A stretch of 64,000 bases of DNA, from NCBI GenBank assembly GCA_019695295.1, contig JAIBAH010000013.1, positions 1-64,000 of the forward strand. Reading direction: 5' to 3'. Shown piece by piece: positions 18,901-26,423 of the stretch. How positions within the stretch are numbered: position 1 is the stretch's first letter; each line of letters begins with the position of its first letter. The notes under the pieces were generated by a model. That model was not told where the DNA came from. It worked only from the letters and a program-made list of their open reading frames with translations, and ran no database searches. Position numbers and translations under genes: made by a program. This DNA comes from Bacteroidia bacterium. GTDB taxonomy: Bacteria > Bacteroidota > Bacteroidia > J057.

Positions 18901-20285
18901 ATGGAGGCACACTCCCCTATTCTTATACCTGGAATACCAGTCCGGTACAGAGTACCTCCGTTATCAACGGACTCACGGCAGGCACTTATACCGTTATCGT
19001 CAATGACGCAAATAACTGCTCTCAGACAAAATCTGTTACTTTAACCGAGCCGGACTCTCTGTCTGCCACAACTTCCCAGCTGAATGTAAAGTGTTTTGGT
19101 GAAAATACCGGCAAGGCCGCCCTGATTGTCAGCGGAGGTACAAACCCATACAATTATCTGTGGACAGGCAGTACTTCCGGCACAAACAGTGCTTCCAATC
19201 TTATATCCGGTAATTATTCAGTAACGGTAACGGATGGTAACGGTTGCAGTATTGTCAGGAATTACACAATCACTCAGCCGGCAGCACCTTTAAGTGTTAC
19301 TCCTTCCCACACAGATGCTTTGTGTTTTGGGGCTTTAAGTGGTACTGCAACGGTAACGCCCAACGGAGGAACAGCGCCTTATACCTATACCTGGCATACG
19401 TTAACCCCTGACGCTTATACTCAGTCCGTCACGGGTATCAAAGCCGGGAATTACCTTGTAACGGTAAGGGATCAGAATTTGTGTAATGAAGTTTTAACGA
19501 TTACTGTGGGAGAACCAGCAAGACTAAGACTTCAGATAGCGGACATCAATCCTCCGTACTGTGACCTTCCCAATGGCTCTGCTTCTGTCGCTGCAACAGG
19601 TGGAACGTTCCCTTATGCATATACATGGAATAGCGCCCCTCCTCAGACAGGACAAATGATGCTCGATGTGCCTGCCGGAGATTATACTGCCTATGTTCAG
19701 GACGGAAACGGATGTATCGATTCTGTGAATATGACCCTGAATAATACGCCTCCTGCACAACCGCTCTTTATCAGTGAACCTCTCAATGCTCAACCGGTTC
19801 TGCTGCAAAATGCAACGATTCAGTTTATCAATCAGAGTATTGGAGCAAGTTCCTATGCGTGGTCCTTCGGAGACGGGTTTGCTTCAGGTGAGGAAAATCC
19901 TGTGCATACTTATACCAATCCGGGCGTTTATAATGTAACGCTGATTGCCAATAATAGCTATGGCGCATGTCCGGTTTCCTATACGCTGACATACGAAATC
20001 ATCCCTGACGGCGACATCTATATCCCCAATGTTTTTACCCCTAATGGCGACGGAGCAAACGACGTATTTGGGGCAACGGGAACAGGCGTCAGCGTTTTTG
20101 AAATGCAGATTTTTAACCGTTGGGGAACGATTGTGAAAACCATGAGCAGTATTGCTGATACCTGGGACGGCAAAGATAAAAACGGTACGGATGTTCAGGA
20201 GGGCGTATATGTCTATAAGCTGTTTATCCGGCTGAATGACGGCAGAACGCTGGATAAAGGCGGTTCGGTTACGTTAATCCGATAG
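12954..20285 (+). CDS. Giant HYR/SprB-repeat gliding adhesin
   Basis: The 2443-residue protein begins with a signal peptide (about 1-26) and a Cys-rich domain (SHFVGADLTYNC) common in Bacteroidota adhesins. About residues 829-1078 hold three HYR-type repeats (CPANI, DPG.CGA, DNC, GNTA.C.FT). Six repeats of a related but distinct type follow to ~1557 (CQDITVQLDNTGN, IDNGS.DNCG, VTDVNGNTATC), then four more HYR repeats to ~1878. Five SprB-like repeats (CFG...GSATV, GG..PY.YTW) run to ~2265 and one PKD-like domain (SYAWSFGDG) follows. The tail (about 2356-2443) is the gliding-motility-associated C-terminal domain (NVFTPNGDGANDVF, then IFNRWG, then DGRT.DKGGSVTLIR), a type B T9SS signal. It is likely a cell-surface adhesin moved by the gliding machinery. 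Long antisense frames within it are composition artefacts. Confidence 0.93.
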   Translation: MKYNYLTSFILLILCAAFPFTSLKASHFVGADLTYNCLSGNTYEITLNLYRDCAGGGFPNSWNINIASASCGVNNSATVTLVSSQEVSAICIPQIGNTSCSGGNLPGIQQYIYRTTYTLPQACSDWVFSFSSCCRNYAITTGPGGNSFYVQSKLNNLLAPCNSSPVFSSLPVPYFCAGQLANYNHGAIEPDGDSLVYSLVNPLQTAATSVTFNFPFTSTYPIATNPANNFGFNNLTGQMTFTPSGVQQGVLAVRVDEYRNGVIIGSVMRDIQVVVINCINNSSVQLQPISNLSGGTAIGANNLRVCAGNTLGFNIVGTDPNVSTTITMTSNAGVALPGSTFTTTGTNPVTGTFTWPTNASNVGYWNFTVTVTDNNCPVPSVQVIGFTINVFGVDISASDYTFCPGTPQNVQLNASVGGSVGCPSGNCYSWSPATGLSATNIPNPVATVSSPITYTVTYNDGVCTVIDQVAFVPEGSVTITPANPTVCPGNNVQLSATNTFPVQSGTCATSNVPCNGPVVLRSIGTGNTFNNTQFTSVTPYNGYWHDSRFQMLIRASELTAAGFVPGLLRSLSFNIGAKYSNQNYQNFNIKLACTPLTTISAFQNTGFSTVYTGTVGTIAGINTYNFTNPYQWDGVSNIIIEVCYDNTSYYRSDPVYYTTTTFNSVIYTYGDNNTGCSMVGGTISAARPNISINNCPVAPPVNYTWTSIAGNPVSTLSATNIANPVANPTQTTTYVVACDNGNCTVYDTVTVNMSPVPVLNSIPDINSCPGVPVTLTASGTGLLGYNWSTGSLNASITVSPMTTTTYFVTVNTACGNLSDTVTVFINDVTAPVISNCPASVTVNNDPGQCGALVSWVAPSVSDNCPNPVIVQSSGPGSGTLFPIGSTIISYSAIDVAGNTAVCSFTITVNDTENPVISGCPANIALSNDPGLCGAVVNWALPSASDNCSVVLSQTQGSASGSVFPLGTSTIEYTATDPSGNSVVCSFTITINDTENPVITGCPANINQGSDPGVCGAVINWTTPSVNDNCPGTVLTQTQGQASGSIFPLGTQTIEYTATDANGNTATCQFTVTVTDNLPPSAICQDITVSLDNTGNVSITAAQIDNGSTDNCGIQSISASVTAFDCSNVGVNVVTLTVTDVNGNTATCNANVTVQDDMTPNVVCQNITVQLDNTGNASITPAQVDNGSTDNCGIATMSVSPNGFDCSVIGANTVTLLVTDVNGNTANCTATVTVEDNVAPVAVCQDITIQLDNTGNAAITAAQIDNGSADACGIASVTVSPNTFNCSTAGVNVVILTVTDVNGNISTCNANVTVQELIPPAVICQDITVQLDATGNIIITPAQVDNGSTDNCGITGMSVSPNAFDCSNIGVNIVTLTASDANGNTATCNANVTVQDNTPPSMICQNLTVQLDNTGNVSITAAQVDNGSSDACGISGLSLTPTGFTCANIGANTVTLTATDVNGNTASCSATVTVQDNVVPNALCQNLTVQLDNTGNASITAAQIDNGSNDNCGVAGISVSPNQFTCANLGNNTVTLTVTDVNGNTATCNATVTIQDLIAPVLSGCPSNISQNNDSGLCGASVTWTLPTVSDNCPAVLSSTHNPGDFFALGSTTVTYTATDASGNTATCSFSVTISDNENPVIVNCPSNISANANANCQAVVNWTAPAFTDNCPGGTLSSSILSGSTFALGTSTVVYTATDAAGNTTTCSFDVTVTDNTPPVIVNCPANIVQNAGPNCDAVVNWTAPSVTDNCPGASVSGSHTPGSVFSFGTTTVVYTATDAAGNTATCSFDVTLQDNLPPVINNCPGNIVINLSSRCDTTVSWTPPTITDNCSGVVISVSDNPGDVFPLGVTNVTYTATDVVGNTASCAFTITVNPPPALNATITQQTNASCFGQTGSATVSVTGGSGSYLYSWTASGGQNTATATLGGGNHTVIVIDALANACVAMDTAQVNIVVPSLLSLNTTKTDPTCFGFSNGSATAITNGGTLPYSYTWNTSPVQSTSVINGLTAGTYTVIVNDANNCSQTKSVTLTEPDSLSATTSQLNVKCFGENTGKAALIVSGGTNPYNYLWTGSTSGTNSASNLISGNYSVTVTDGNGCSIVRNYTITQPAAPLSVTPSHTDALCFGALSGTATVTPNGGTAPYTYTWHTLTPDAYTQSVTGIKAGNYLVTVRDQNLCNEVLTITVGEPARLRLQIADINPPYCDLPNGSASVAATGGTFPYAYTWNSAPPQTGQMMLDVPAGDYTAYVQDGNGCIDSVNMTLNNTPPAQPLFISEPLNAQPVLLQNATIQFINQSIGASSYAWSFGDGFASGEENPVHTYTNPGVYNVTLIANNSYGACPVSYTLTYEIIPDGDIYIPNVFTPNGDGANDVFGATGTGVSVFEMQIFNRWGTIVKTMSSIADTWDGKDKNGTDVQEGVYVYKLFIRLNDGRTLDKGGSVTLIR

Positions 20286-20387
20286 TGTATTTTCCTCCCT
20301 TTTTTCTGAATAAAACAGCTAAAAAGAGAGGAAAATACGAAACCCCCGATTTCTTTTTTCGTATAACCACTTCCGATTAAAGAAATC

Positions 20388-20765
20388 ATGCCTTTTATTG
20401 AAACAAAACCTGTTGAGCATATCAAAATTGAATTTGCCGTTAAACCTTTTGAGGAACGGCAAACAATTGTTCATTGTTCTCACTGGTCATTAATTGGCTC
20501 TTTGCTCCGGGCAACGCCTGAGATGTATCTGGTTGATAAAATCAGCGGTAAAAAATACAATCTTCTTCTGGCAATTGATATTGCTTTTTTTCCGGAATGG
20601 ACTCCTGTAAATGAGACCGGCTACTATCATTTTACCCTCATTTTTGAAGGGCTGGATAAAGATTGTATTATGTTTGATTTGGTGGAAGAGTCCGGTGACC
20701 CTTTGGTATTTTCGGCACTGAATATTTTACGAAACAAAACCGATGTTTACAACACTGTCGTTTAA
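20388..20765 (+). CDS. Small conserved protein, paralog A
   Basis: This 125-residue protein has no signal peptide. It shares with the next gene EERQTIVHC near residue 22, a D..SGK.Y.LL.AI stretch near 50, FTLIFEGLDKDC near 83 and RNKTDVY at the end. The predicted make-up is mostly beta. The LIFEGLD..C..FDL.E pattern recalls a short beta segment found in several Bacteroidota proteins, but I cannot name a family. It lies 102 bp after the adhesin and 18 bp before its paralog, so the pair is probably one operon. The function is unknown. Confidence 0.8.
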   Translation: MPFIETKPVEHIKIEFAVKPFEERQTIVHCSHWSLIGSLLRATPEMYLVDKISGKKYNLLLAIDIAFFPEWTPVNETGYYHFTLIFEGLDKDCIMFDLVEESGDPLVFSALNILRNKTDVYNTVV

Positions 20766-20783
20766 CCTTTCCTGTTTTCATTT

Positions 20784-21167
20784 ATGCCTTTGATATTTAC
20801 CGAAATTGATAAAAAAGTTAAGATTGACGCCGTTTTACTGAAAAAGCCTCTGGAAGAAAGGCAGACTATCGTGCATTGTCAGGTACGTTCTTTTTTTGGC
20901 ACTTTGGTCAGAATCTGGAGAAGCACTTTTCTCATAGACCGTCATTCGGGTAAACGATATAAGTTACTGACTGCTATAAATATCTCTTTTTATCCCGTCT
21001 GGACCCGGGCAGAACCGGGAGTATATGAATTCACGTTGATTTTTGAAGGCCTGGATAAAGACTGTAAGGTATTTGACCTCGCCGAAATTATCCCTCAGGA
21101 AGGCGGATTTTTTGTATCCGGAATCACCCGGAATCAGACGGATGTTTATACCGTTGAGGTAAGTTGA
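20784..21167 (+). CDS. Small conserved protein, paralog B
   Basis: This 127-residue tandem paralog of the preceding gene shares EERQTIVHC, SGK-Y-LL-AI and the 12-residue block FTLIFEGLDKDC exactly; the ends differ. The conserved cysteines in VHC and KDC could matter for function or metal binding. It is probably cytoplasmic, since no signal or membrane helix is seen. The duplication is old enough for the proteins to have diverged to roughly half identity by eye. Confidence 0.8.
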   Translation: MPLIFTEIDKKVKIDAVLLKKPLEERQTIVHCQVRSFFGTLVRIWRSTFLIDRHSGKRYKLLTAINISFYPVWTRAEPGVYEFTLIFEGLDKDCKVFDLAEIIPQEGGFFVSGITRNQTDVYTVEVS

Positions 21168-21251
21168 GGGTAACGGAGTGTTTTTGTTTTTTCTTAATAT
21201 ACAATCGGAATAGAAGAATTTCCTCTTTTTCTGTAAATTACGGTATTTTCT

Positions 21252-21259
21252 TATCTTTG
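21252..21259 (+). promoter_or_regulatory. Candidate -7 element TATCTTTG
   Basis: This exact TAnnTTTG match lies 19 bp before the start of the small membrane protein, implying a very short leader. Confidence 0.55.
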
Positions 21260-21278
21260 TCCTTTCAAAGCTAAAATC

Positions 21279-21659
21279 ATGGAAAAATTTTTCAATTTTC
21301 TACGCATAATAGGGGCAATGCTACTCATTACTGTCAGTGTTTTCAGTATTACCTATATGGGATTTATGCAGCGTCCGGATGTAGAGGTGAAATATGAAAT
21401 CATCCCGGATTTTCAAACGTTGTGTATTTTCAATTCGATTTTGGGACTTGCCGGTGGCGCTTTAATAGATTTCCGGCGGCTATGGGCTTCCCTTGCAGGA
21501 GGATTTATGGCAGCAGCCGGCATTACTGCGCTTACATTACTCTATGTTTCCTGGAGGAGTTCCATTCTCAATGCAGAAATATTAATTCCCTTGTTTGTTG
21601 GAATTATTCCGGGAGTAGTGACTTATAACTTTCTTCGTGAGAAAATATATGGAGAGTAA
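21279..21659 (+). CDS. Small four-helix membrane protein
   Basis: The 126-residue protein has four hydrophobic stretches, about residues 8-28, 46-64, 68-88 and 98-116. Short polar links such as RRLW lie between them. No catalytic motif or family is recognised. It should be an inner-membrane protein. It has its own promoter and ends at a strong bidirectional terminator shared with the convergent amylomaltase gene. Confidence 0.78.
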   Translation: MEKFFNFLRIIGAMLLITVSVFSITYMGFMQRPDVEVKYEIIPDFQTLCIFNSILGLAGGALIDFRRLWASLAGGFMAAAGITALTLLYVSWRSSILNAEILIPLFVGIIPGVVTYNFLREKIYGE

Positions 21660-21674
21660 TAAATCATAAAAACT

Positions 21675-21711
21675 GACTCCATAAAACAAGCCTGGCCGGT
21701 TTTATGGAGTC
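21675..21711. terminator. Bidirectional terminator
   Basis: GACTCCATAAAAC pairs perfectly (13 bp) with GTTTTATGGAGTC around an 11-nt loop, between two convergent genes. Confidence 0.88.
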
Positions 21712-21734
21712 CTTTCCTTTGTATATATAATTTT

Positions 21735-24431
21735 CTATCTCCCCGAATTCCGGATTATTCCTTCGAGTTCCTTATTCAGGGAATCTGCAGCAATGAGTTG
21801 CTCCATATTCAGATGAAAGCGGAAACGCCAGTAATGTTTTGGATTTGCCGGTACATTGATTTGCTCTTCTTTCGGATTTTCTCTCCGGAGTTTTCCGTCG
21901 GTTGCGATTAAATCCTGAATTGGAAATACCGCCCACATTGCAGGAGAATATAAATGCTGTTCCAGTATCTGCTTTATTACCCATGGCTCGCCATAATAGG
22001 GAGCCTCTCCGGAATTCTGAAGTATCTGATTAAAAAACCGCTGGGTTTTATCCCTGTCTTCTTCCCACCACCCCCTCAGCGTGGACATATCATGGGATGA
22101 GGGAGAAACTACCGAAAGATAAGGCGCATTCCCGGGATGACCAAATTCTACATTTCCCTTGGGCATTCGCTGGATTTCGAGACTCAGAATATTCAGGTCC
22201 TTCATCACGCCGGGCACACTTGCCGGAATCATCCCCAAATCTTCCCCACAGATTAGCATATCCGTTGCATTGACTAAAGCAGGGAGTTTATCCATTGCTT
22301 TTTCTCTCCAGAAATCATTCATTCTGTCAAAAAAGTAATGATTATAAAGATTGGTTACACAGTCTTTCTGGTCCTGCTCCAGCTCTCTGAAAGAACGGGT
22401 TTGCTGTATGGAAATTCTCGGATTCAGTCCGTTTTTGCCATCATCAATGAAGAGCACTTCTCTTACCAGTTCCTTAATCCCTGATGCAATTTTTTCTTTT
22501 TTGCGTTCTTCCCAGTCTTTCATGACAATTACCTCTTCTACCTGTCTTTGGGAAGCCACATGCGGTTTAATCCGGAAAAAACCCTCTCCCTTGTGTTCCA
22601 GAAAAGATTCTTTTACTTCTTCGGTATATTCCCCGAAAATATCATACAGAAAATGCTCCCGGATATAAGGAGTACAAAGTCTTTCGTAGTTCAGATAGAT
22701 TCCGGAGTTTCTTAAATCTGCGGAAGTAAGAGGAAGTGTAGGGTTAAATACCCCCAGAAGTCCGTCGATCTGATTGTAGGGAATCTGCCATATACGAAAA
22801 AACCCAAGGATATGGTCAATTCGGAATGCGTCGAAATAAGCAGACAGTTTTACCAGACGTTCCTTCCACCAGGCGTAACCATCTTTCGCCATTTCCTCCC
22901 AGTTATAGGTAGGAAAGCCCCAGTTTTGGCCTAAGACTGCGAAATCATCAGGAGGGGCGCCCGCCTGTCCGTCCATATTATACAAATGCGGGGCAACCCA
23001 TGCGTCCACGCTATACCGGTAGATTCCGATGGGGATATCCCCTTTCAGAATCACCCGGTTACTGCGGGCGTATTCAGTGGCGGCCATGAGTTGCTTGTGG
23101 GCATGATACTGAATAAAATAATGGACTGCAATATGTTCAAAATGTGGGTCTGAAGCCTCACACATCTGATTAATTTCTGTCCAGTCAAATACAGATCCTA
23201 CCTGCCATTTACTAAAATCCGGCGTTCCGTACAAATCTCTCAGGTGTGAAAAAACAGCATACGGTTTCAACCATTTTTCATTCTCATCCAGAAAAGCGAT
23301 AAAGTCCGGATTTTTCAGAAAATCTTCCTTCTCCTGATCAAAAAACAATTTAAAAAACCGGGATTTCATTTTCATCACTCCTTCGTAATCAATTTCCGGC
23401 AACTGGTTTAGCTGTTCTGAAGTAGTATCAAACTGGGCCTGTAAAACCTCGTCATGGAGCCTTCCCATTCTTCCTAGGTTGATGTACATCGGGTGCAGGG
23501 CAAAAACAGAAATTGCTGCATAAGGATAGGAATCCGTCCAGCTATGATTTGCGATTGTATCATTAATCGGCAATACCTGAATCATCTTCAGGGAAGTCTT
23601 TTTAGCCCAGTCCACCAGCAATTCCAGATCCGGAAACTCCCCGACCCCTCCGCCACCCGCACTTCTCAGCGAGAAAACCGGAATTGCAACTCCCGCACCT
23701 CTCCATCCGTCGGGATATCCAAAGGTTTCATCTGTTTGCTGAAATAAAACCGTATCCGTTTCTGAAAGGAACAATTGTAATTGTCTGTCATCGCCCGTTT
23801 CCCAGTGAATCACTTTACGGGTTTTGGCTTCGAGAATCACATATTTATAATATATTGGTTTACGGGGGTTTTTGATTCCGGTAAGTGCTTCCCAAACCGG
23901 ATATTTCCCGTCCTCCATCACTACAACCTTCTCCTCATCCCATCCACCGAGTCCTTCATCACTTCCAATAATTCCAAATACCTGTCCCGGTTCAATCAAG
24001 GCGGCATTCAGACGAAAAGTCACCATCACTTCCTGTCCTGTAAGATTGAGTTCAGGAATGATTTTGCCTGATTCCCTGCGCATGATAGCATGGGTAAAGG
24101 CGGATGAAAACCAGGTGTTGGATGCCCAGTTGCGGGAGCGCCAGAAATCTCTGAGTATCATTTCCGGATAAACAGATACCGAAATTCTGCGGTTTTTCCC
24201 CCATTCCCATTCCTCACTTCCAAGGTTTTCGTCTTTCATCACATATTTATATTCAATGAAAGACCGGTTTTCATTGTCAATTTCAATCGTAACAGACCAT
24301 TCACCTTCTCCTTCATGTACCAAAGAGACTGCTTTGCTGAGGTCCCATTCCCCGAGTTCAGGAGTATTGCCGGCAAGCATAATCCGCTGTCCCCAGGAAG
24401 TTTTGTATTGTATCTGAAAAGTAATTTGCAT
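21735..24431 (-). CDS. malQ: 4-alpha-glucanotransferase with two CBM20 domains
   Basis: This 898-residue GH77 amylomaltase transfers alpha-1,4-glucan segments in maltodextrin or glycogen metabolism. The N-terminus has two starch-binding CBM20-like domains, about residues 1-105 (FQIQYKTSWGQRIMLAGN, GEWDLSKA) and 130-235 (VTFRLNAALIEPGQVFGIIG, GGWDEEK). The catalytic part (about 260-890) shows the nucleophile in FDAFRIDHILGFFR near residue 540, the acid/base in ICGEDLGMIP and the stabiliser in SSHDMSTLRGWW. This layout matches plant DPE2 and many Bacteroidota enzymes. No signal peptide is present, so it is cytoplasmic. Confidence 0.94.
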   Translation of the reverse strand: MQITFQIQYKTSWGQRIMLAGNTPELGEWDLSKAVSLVHEGEGEWSVTIEIDNENRSFIEYKYVMKDENLGSEEWEWGKNRRISVSVYPEMILRDFWRSRNWASNTWFSSAFTHAIMRRESGKIIPELNLTGQEVMVTFRLNAALIEPGQVFGIIGSDEGLGGWDEEKVVVMEDGKYPVWEALTGIKNPRKPIYYKYVILEAKTRKVIHWETGDDRQLQLFLSETDTVLFQQTDETFGYPDGWRGAGVAIPVFSLRSAGGGGVGEFPDLELLVDWAKKTSLKMIQVLPINDTIANHSWTDSYPYAAISVFALHPMYINLGRMGRLHDEVLQAQFDTTSEQLNQLPEIDYEGVMKMKSRFFKLFFDQEKEDFLKNPDFIAFLDENEKWLKPYAVFSHLRDLYGTPDFSKWQVGSVFDWTEINQMCEASDPHFEHIAVHYFIQYHAHKQLMAATEYARSNRVILKGDIPIGIYRYSVDAWVAPHLYNMDGQAGAPPDDFAVLGQNWGFPTYNWEEMAKDGYAWWKERLVKLSAYFDAFRIDHILGFFRIWQIPYNQIDGLLGVFNPTLPLTSADLRNSGIYLNYERLCTPYIREHFLYDIFGEYTEEVKESFLEHKGEGFFRIKPHVASQRQVEEVIVMKDWEERKKEKIASGIKELVREVLFIDDGKNGLNPRISIQQTRSFRELEQDQKDCVTNLYNHYFFDRMNDFWREKAMDKLPALVNATDMLICGEDLGMIPASVPGVMKDLNILSLEIQRMPKGNVEFGHPGNAPYLSVVSPSSHDMSTLRGWWEEDRDKTQRFFNQILQNSGEAPYYGEPWVIKQILEQHLYSPAMWAVFPIQDLIATDGKLRRENPKEEQINVPANPKHYWRFRFHLNMEQLIAADSLNKELEGIIRNSGR

Positions 24432-24472
24432 GATTTTATATTATGGTAATTATGGGTTTTCTGTTTCGGCTA

Positions 24473-24480
24473 CAAAATTA
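24473..24480 (-). promoter_or_regulatory. Candidate -7 element TAATTTTG (malQ)
   Basis: This exact TAnnTTTG match on the minus strand lies 42 bp before the malQ start. The rest of the 230-bp gap shows nothing clear. Confidence 0.5.
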
Positions 24481-24661
24481 AAAAAATCAATCGTTTTTTT
24501 GAAAAATAATCACATGTTTTGTCTTTATCCTGAATTATTCATGCTTTTATTCTTCATATAGTCCTGTATTCCATTTTACTCAACACAAAATCCAACTTAT
24601 CTGCAATGTATTTCGTTTAAATGGCTGACAAAAAATAATCATTCATTCTTTTGATTTAACC

Positions 24662-26206
24662 ATGAATTTCTTTAAACCTACAATTTACGGGGTATCCGGG
24701 CTTATCTTTTCCCTGATGTTGATTTTTTCGGGTTGTGAAGATAAAAATCCTGACCCTGAGTATCCCGGAGCGCAGGAACCCGCAGGCAATTCGGGTTATA
24801 CACCCAGAATCTTACTCAATGGCGACCCGCTGACATTTACACATTCTCCTTATTATATGGGTTCAAACCTGATGGCGGATGCTTCTGCGCTGCTGATGGC
24901 TTTGGATTATACAATAGACTGGGATAGCACCTCAAAAGTCCTGACGGCAAGCAGCAAAACCCAGAATCAGGCGGGTGCGAAAAATATAAAGTTTACTGAA
25001 GGGGCTGAAGTGGCAGAAATAAACGGAGCTAAAATCGTCCTCCCTGTAAAAGCAGAAGTAAAAAACGGGAAACTAATGACACCGGCCCGTTTTACAGCAG
25101 ACAAAGCAGGAGTGGCAATTCTTGAATGGGATAAAGACTCTGAGTCTCTTCAGGGGTATTATTATGAAAAATGCGATTACGGAATTTATTTTTATGGTCA
25201 TCAGCCGGATAATACCGACGCTACTGGAGCAGAGAAATTCATATCCGGGCAGACCAACCGTTTTTTTGACCCGGCTAAACCTACCATTATTTACACTCAC
25301 GGGTGGCAACTCGATGGGGTAAAAAATAAAGGGAGAGAAGACTTCCGGCTAGAGGGAGAGGGAATAGATATGCAAACCCATAATTACTGGATTGAACAAG
25401 GATGGAATGTAGGAATTTTCCAATGGGTACAGCTTGCAGATGACGGAGGCGTGCCTCCCCCAAGAGAAGCGGAGGCAAAAATCTATGACGTAAACAATAG
25501 TCTTTCTTCCTTTCGCTGGAAAAATACCAAAGGGGAATTGCAGCCTGCTGTCTATACTAAAAGCCTGATGAAACTCTATGCAGAAGAGTATGAAAAGTTA
25601 TTTGGAACAGGTTATACCGGGGGAAGAATCCATCTTATGGGAAATTCCCTTGGCGGAAACCTGACGATGGCTCTGTTGATGGAATTGCATCAGCAAAATA
25701 TCACACCTTATCCTCAGCGGGTTACCCTGATTGACCCTTACTGGTCCCTTAATCCTACCAGTTCTCAGGTAGCTTTCCCGTATGGCTTTGCCTCTGCCTA
25801 TGATTTATCCGAAGAAGCGGCTATTCTGGCTTTCGGACAGCACAATACAGCCATAGAATATTATCGTACAAGTATTGCCGGCTATATCGGCACCAATGAC
25901 AGCCTGATTGCGCATACGGCCTTTACGCATTATGGTACAGACTATTCCTGGAATGCAGTCACCAAACATACAGTACCGGTTCGTCAGTATTTATGGTCCT
26001 ATCAGTTTGCGCCTCCGGCAGAAATATCGAGACCCAATGCATTCACCAGTTATACGCCTACCGGAAACTTTGCCGCATCAGCCGCTACAGGTGACGCCCG
26101 GATTCGGGAGCTTACCGGAAATGAATATTACTGGAATCACATTGATGGCAGAAGTACGCTATCGCCGGAAGATGATACTTTCGAAATAAGGGAAGGACTA
26201 AGATAA
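24662..26206 (+). CDS. Lipase-like lipoprotein with CuAO-N-like domain
   Basis: The 514-residue protein has a lipoprotein signal with lipobox IFSGC (lipid Cys at ~24) and a Pro/Glu-rich linker. Residues ~45-155 resemble two copies of the copper amine oxidase N-terminal-like domain (ILLNGDPLTF, LDYTIDWDSTSKVLT; then EINGAKIVLPVKAEV, VAILEWDKDS). An alpha/beta-hydrolase domain follows, with the oxyanion-side segment TIIYTHGWQLDG and the nucleophile elbow GNSLGG (Ser ~329). An Asp in VTLIDPYW is a candidate acid, and a His in the SLIAHTAFTHYGT region is a candidate base. It is probably a surface-anchored esterase or lipase; the substrate is unknown. Confidence 0.82.
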   Translation: MNFFKPTIYGVSGLIFSLMLIFSGCEDKNPDPEYPGAQEPAGNSGYTPRILLNGDPLTFTHSPYYMGSNLMADASALLMALDYTIDWDSTSKVLTASSKTQNQAGAKNIKFTEGAEVAEINGAKIVLPVKAEVKNGKLMTPARFTADKAGVAILEWDKDSESLQGYYYEKCDYGIYFYGHQPDNTDATGAEKFISGQTNRFFDPAKPTIIYTHGWQLDGVKNKGREDFRLEGEGIDMQTHNYWIEQGWNVGIFQWVQLADDGGVPPPREAEAKIYDVNNSLSSFRWKNTKGELQPAVYTKSLMKLYAEEYEKLFGTGYTGGRIHLMGNSLGGNLTMALLMELHQQNITPYPQRVTLIDPYWSLNPTSSQVAFPYGFASAYDLSEEAAILAFGQHNTAIEYYRTSIAGYIGTNDSLIAHTAFTHYGTDYSWNAVTKHTVPVRQYLWSYQFAPPAEISRPNAFTSYTPTGNFAASAATGDARIRELTGNEYYWNHIDGRSTLSPEDDTFEIREGLR

Positions 26207-26265
26207 ACACTTTCGCTGAAAGATAAAAAAGAATTGTACAGCCTCTTTTAGTGCAGGCTGAAACG

Positions 26266-26297
26266 AACGATATTTTTTCAAAGAAATATCGTTTTTT
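26266..26297 (+). terminator. Terminator after lipase-like gene
   Basis: AACGATATTT pairs with AAATATCGTT around an 8-nt loop, and a T run follows. Confidence 0.85.
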
Positions 26298-26423
26298 TAT
26301 TGAAAAAAGTCAGCGTATATTTTTTTTGTAAAAACAGGAAAAAATATCGGTTACCTTTCTCTCTCAGCAATCATAAAAGGGTAAATTCATTCAACTTATT
26401 TCACAATTCAATATCAAACTTTT

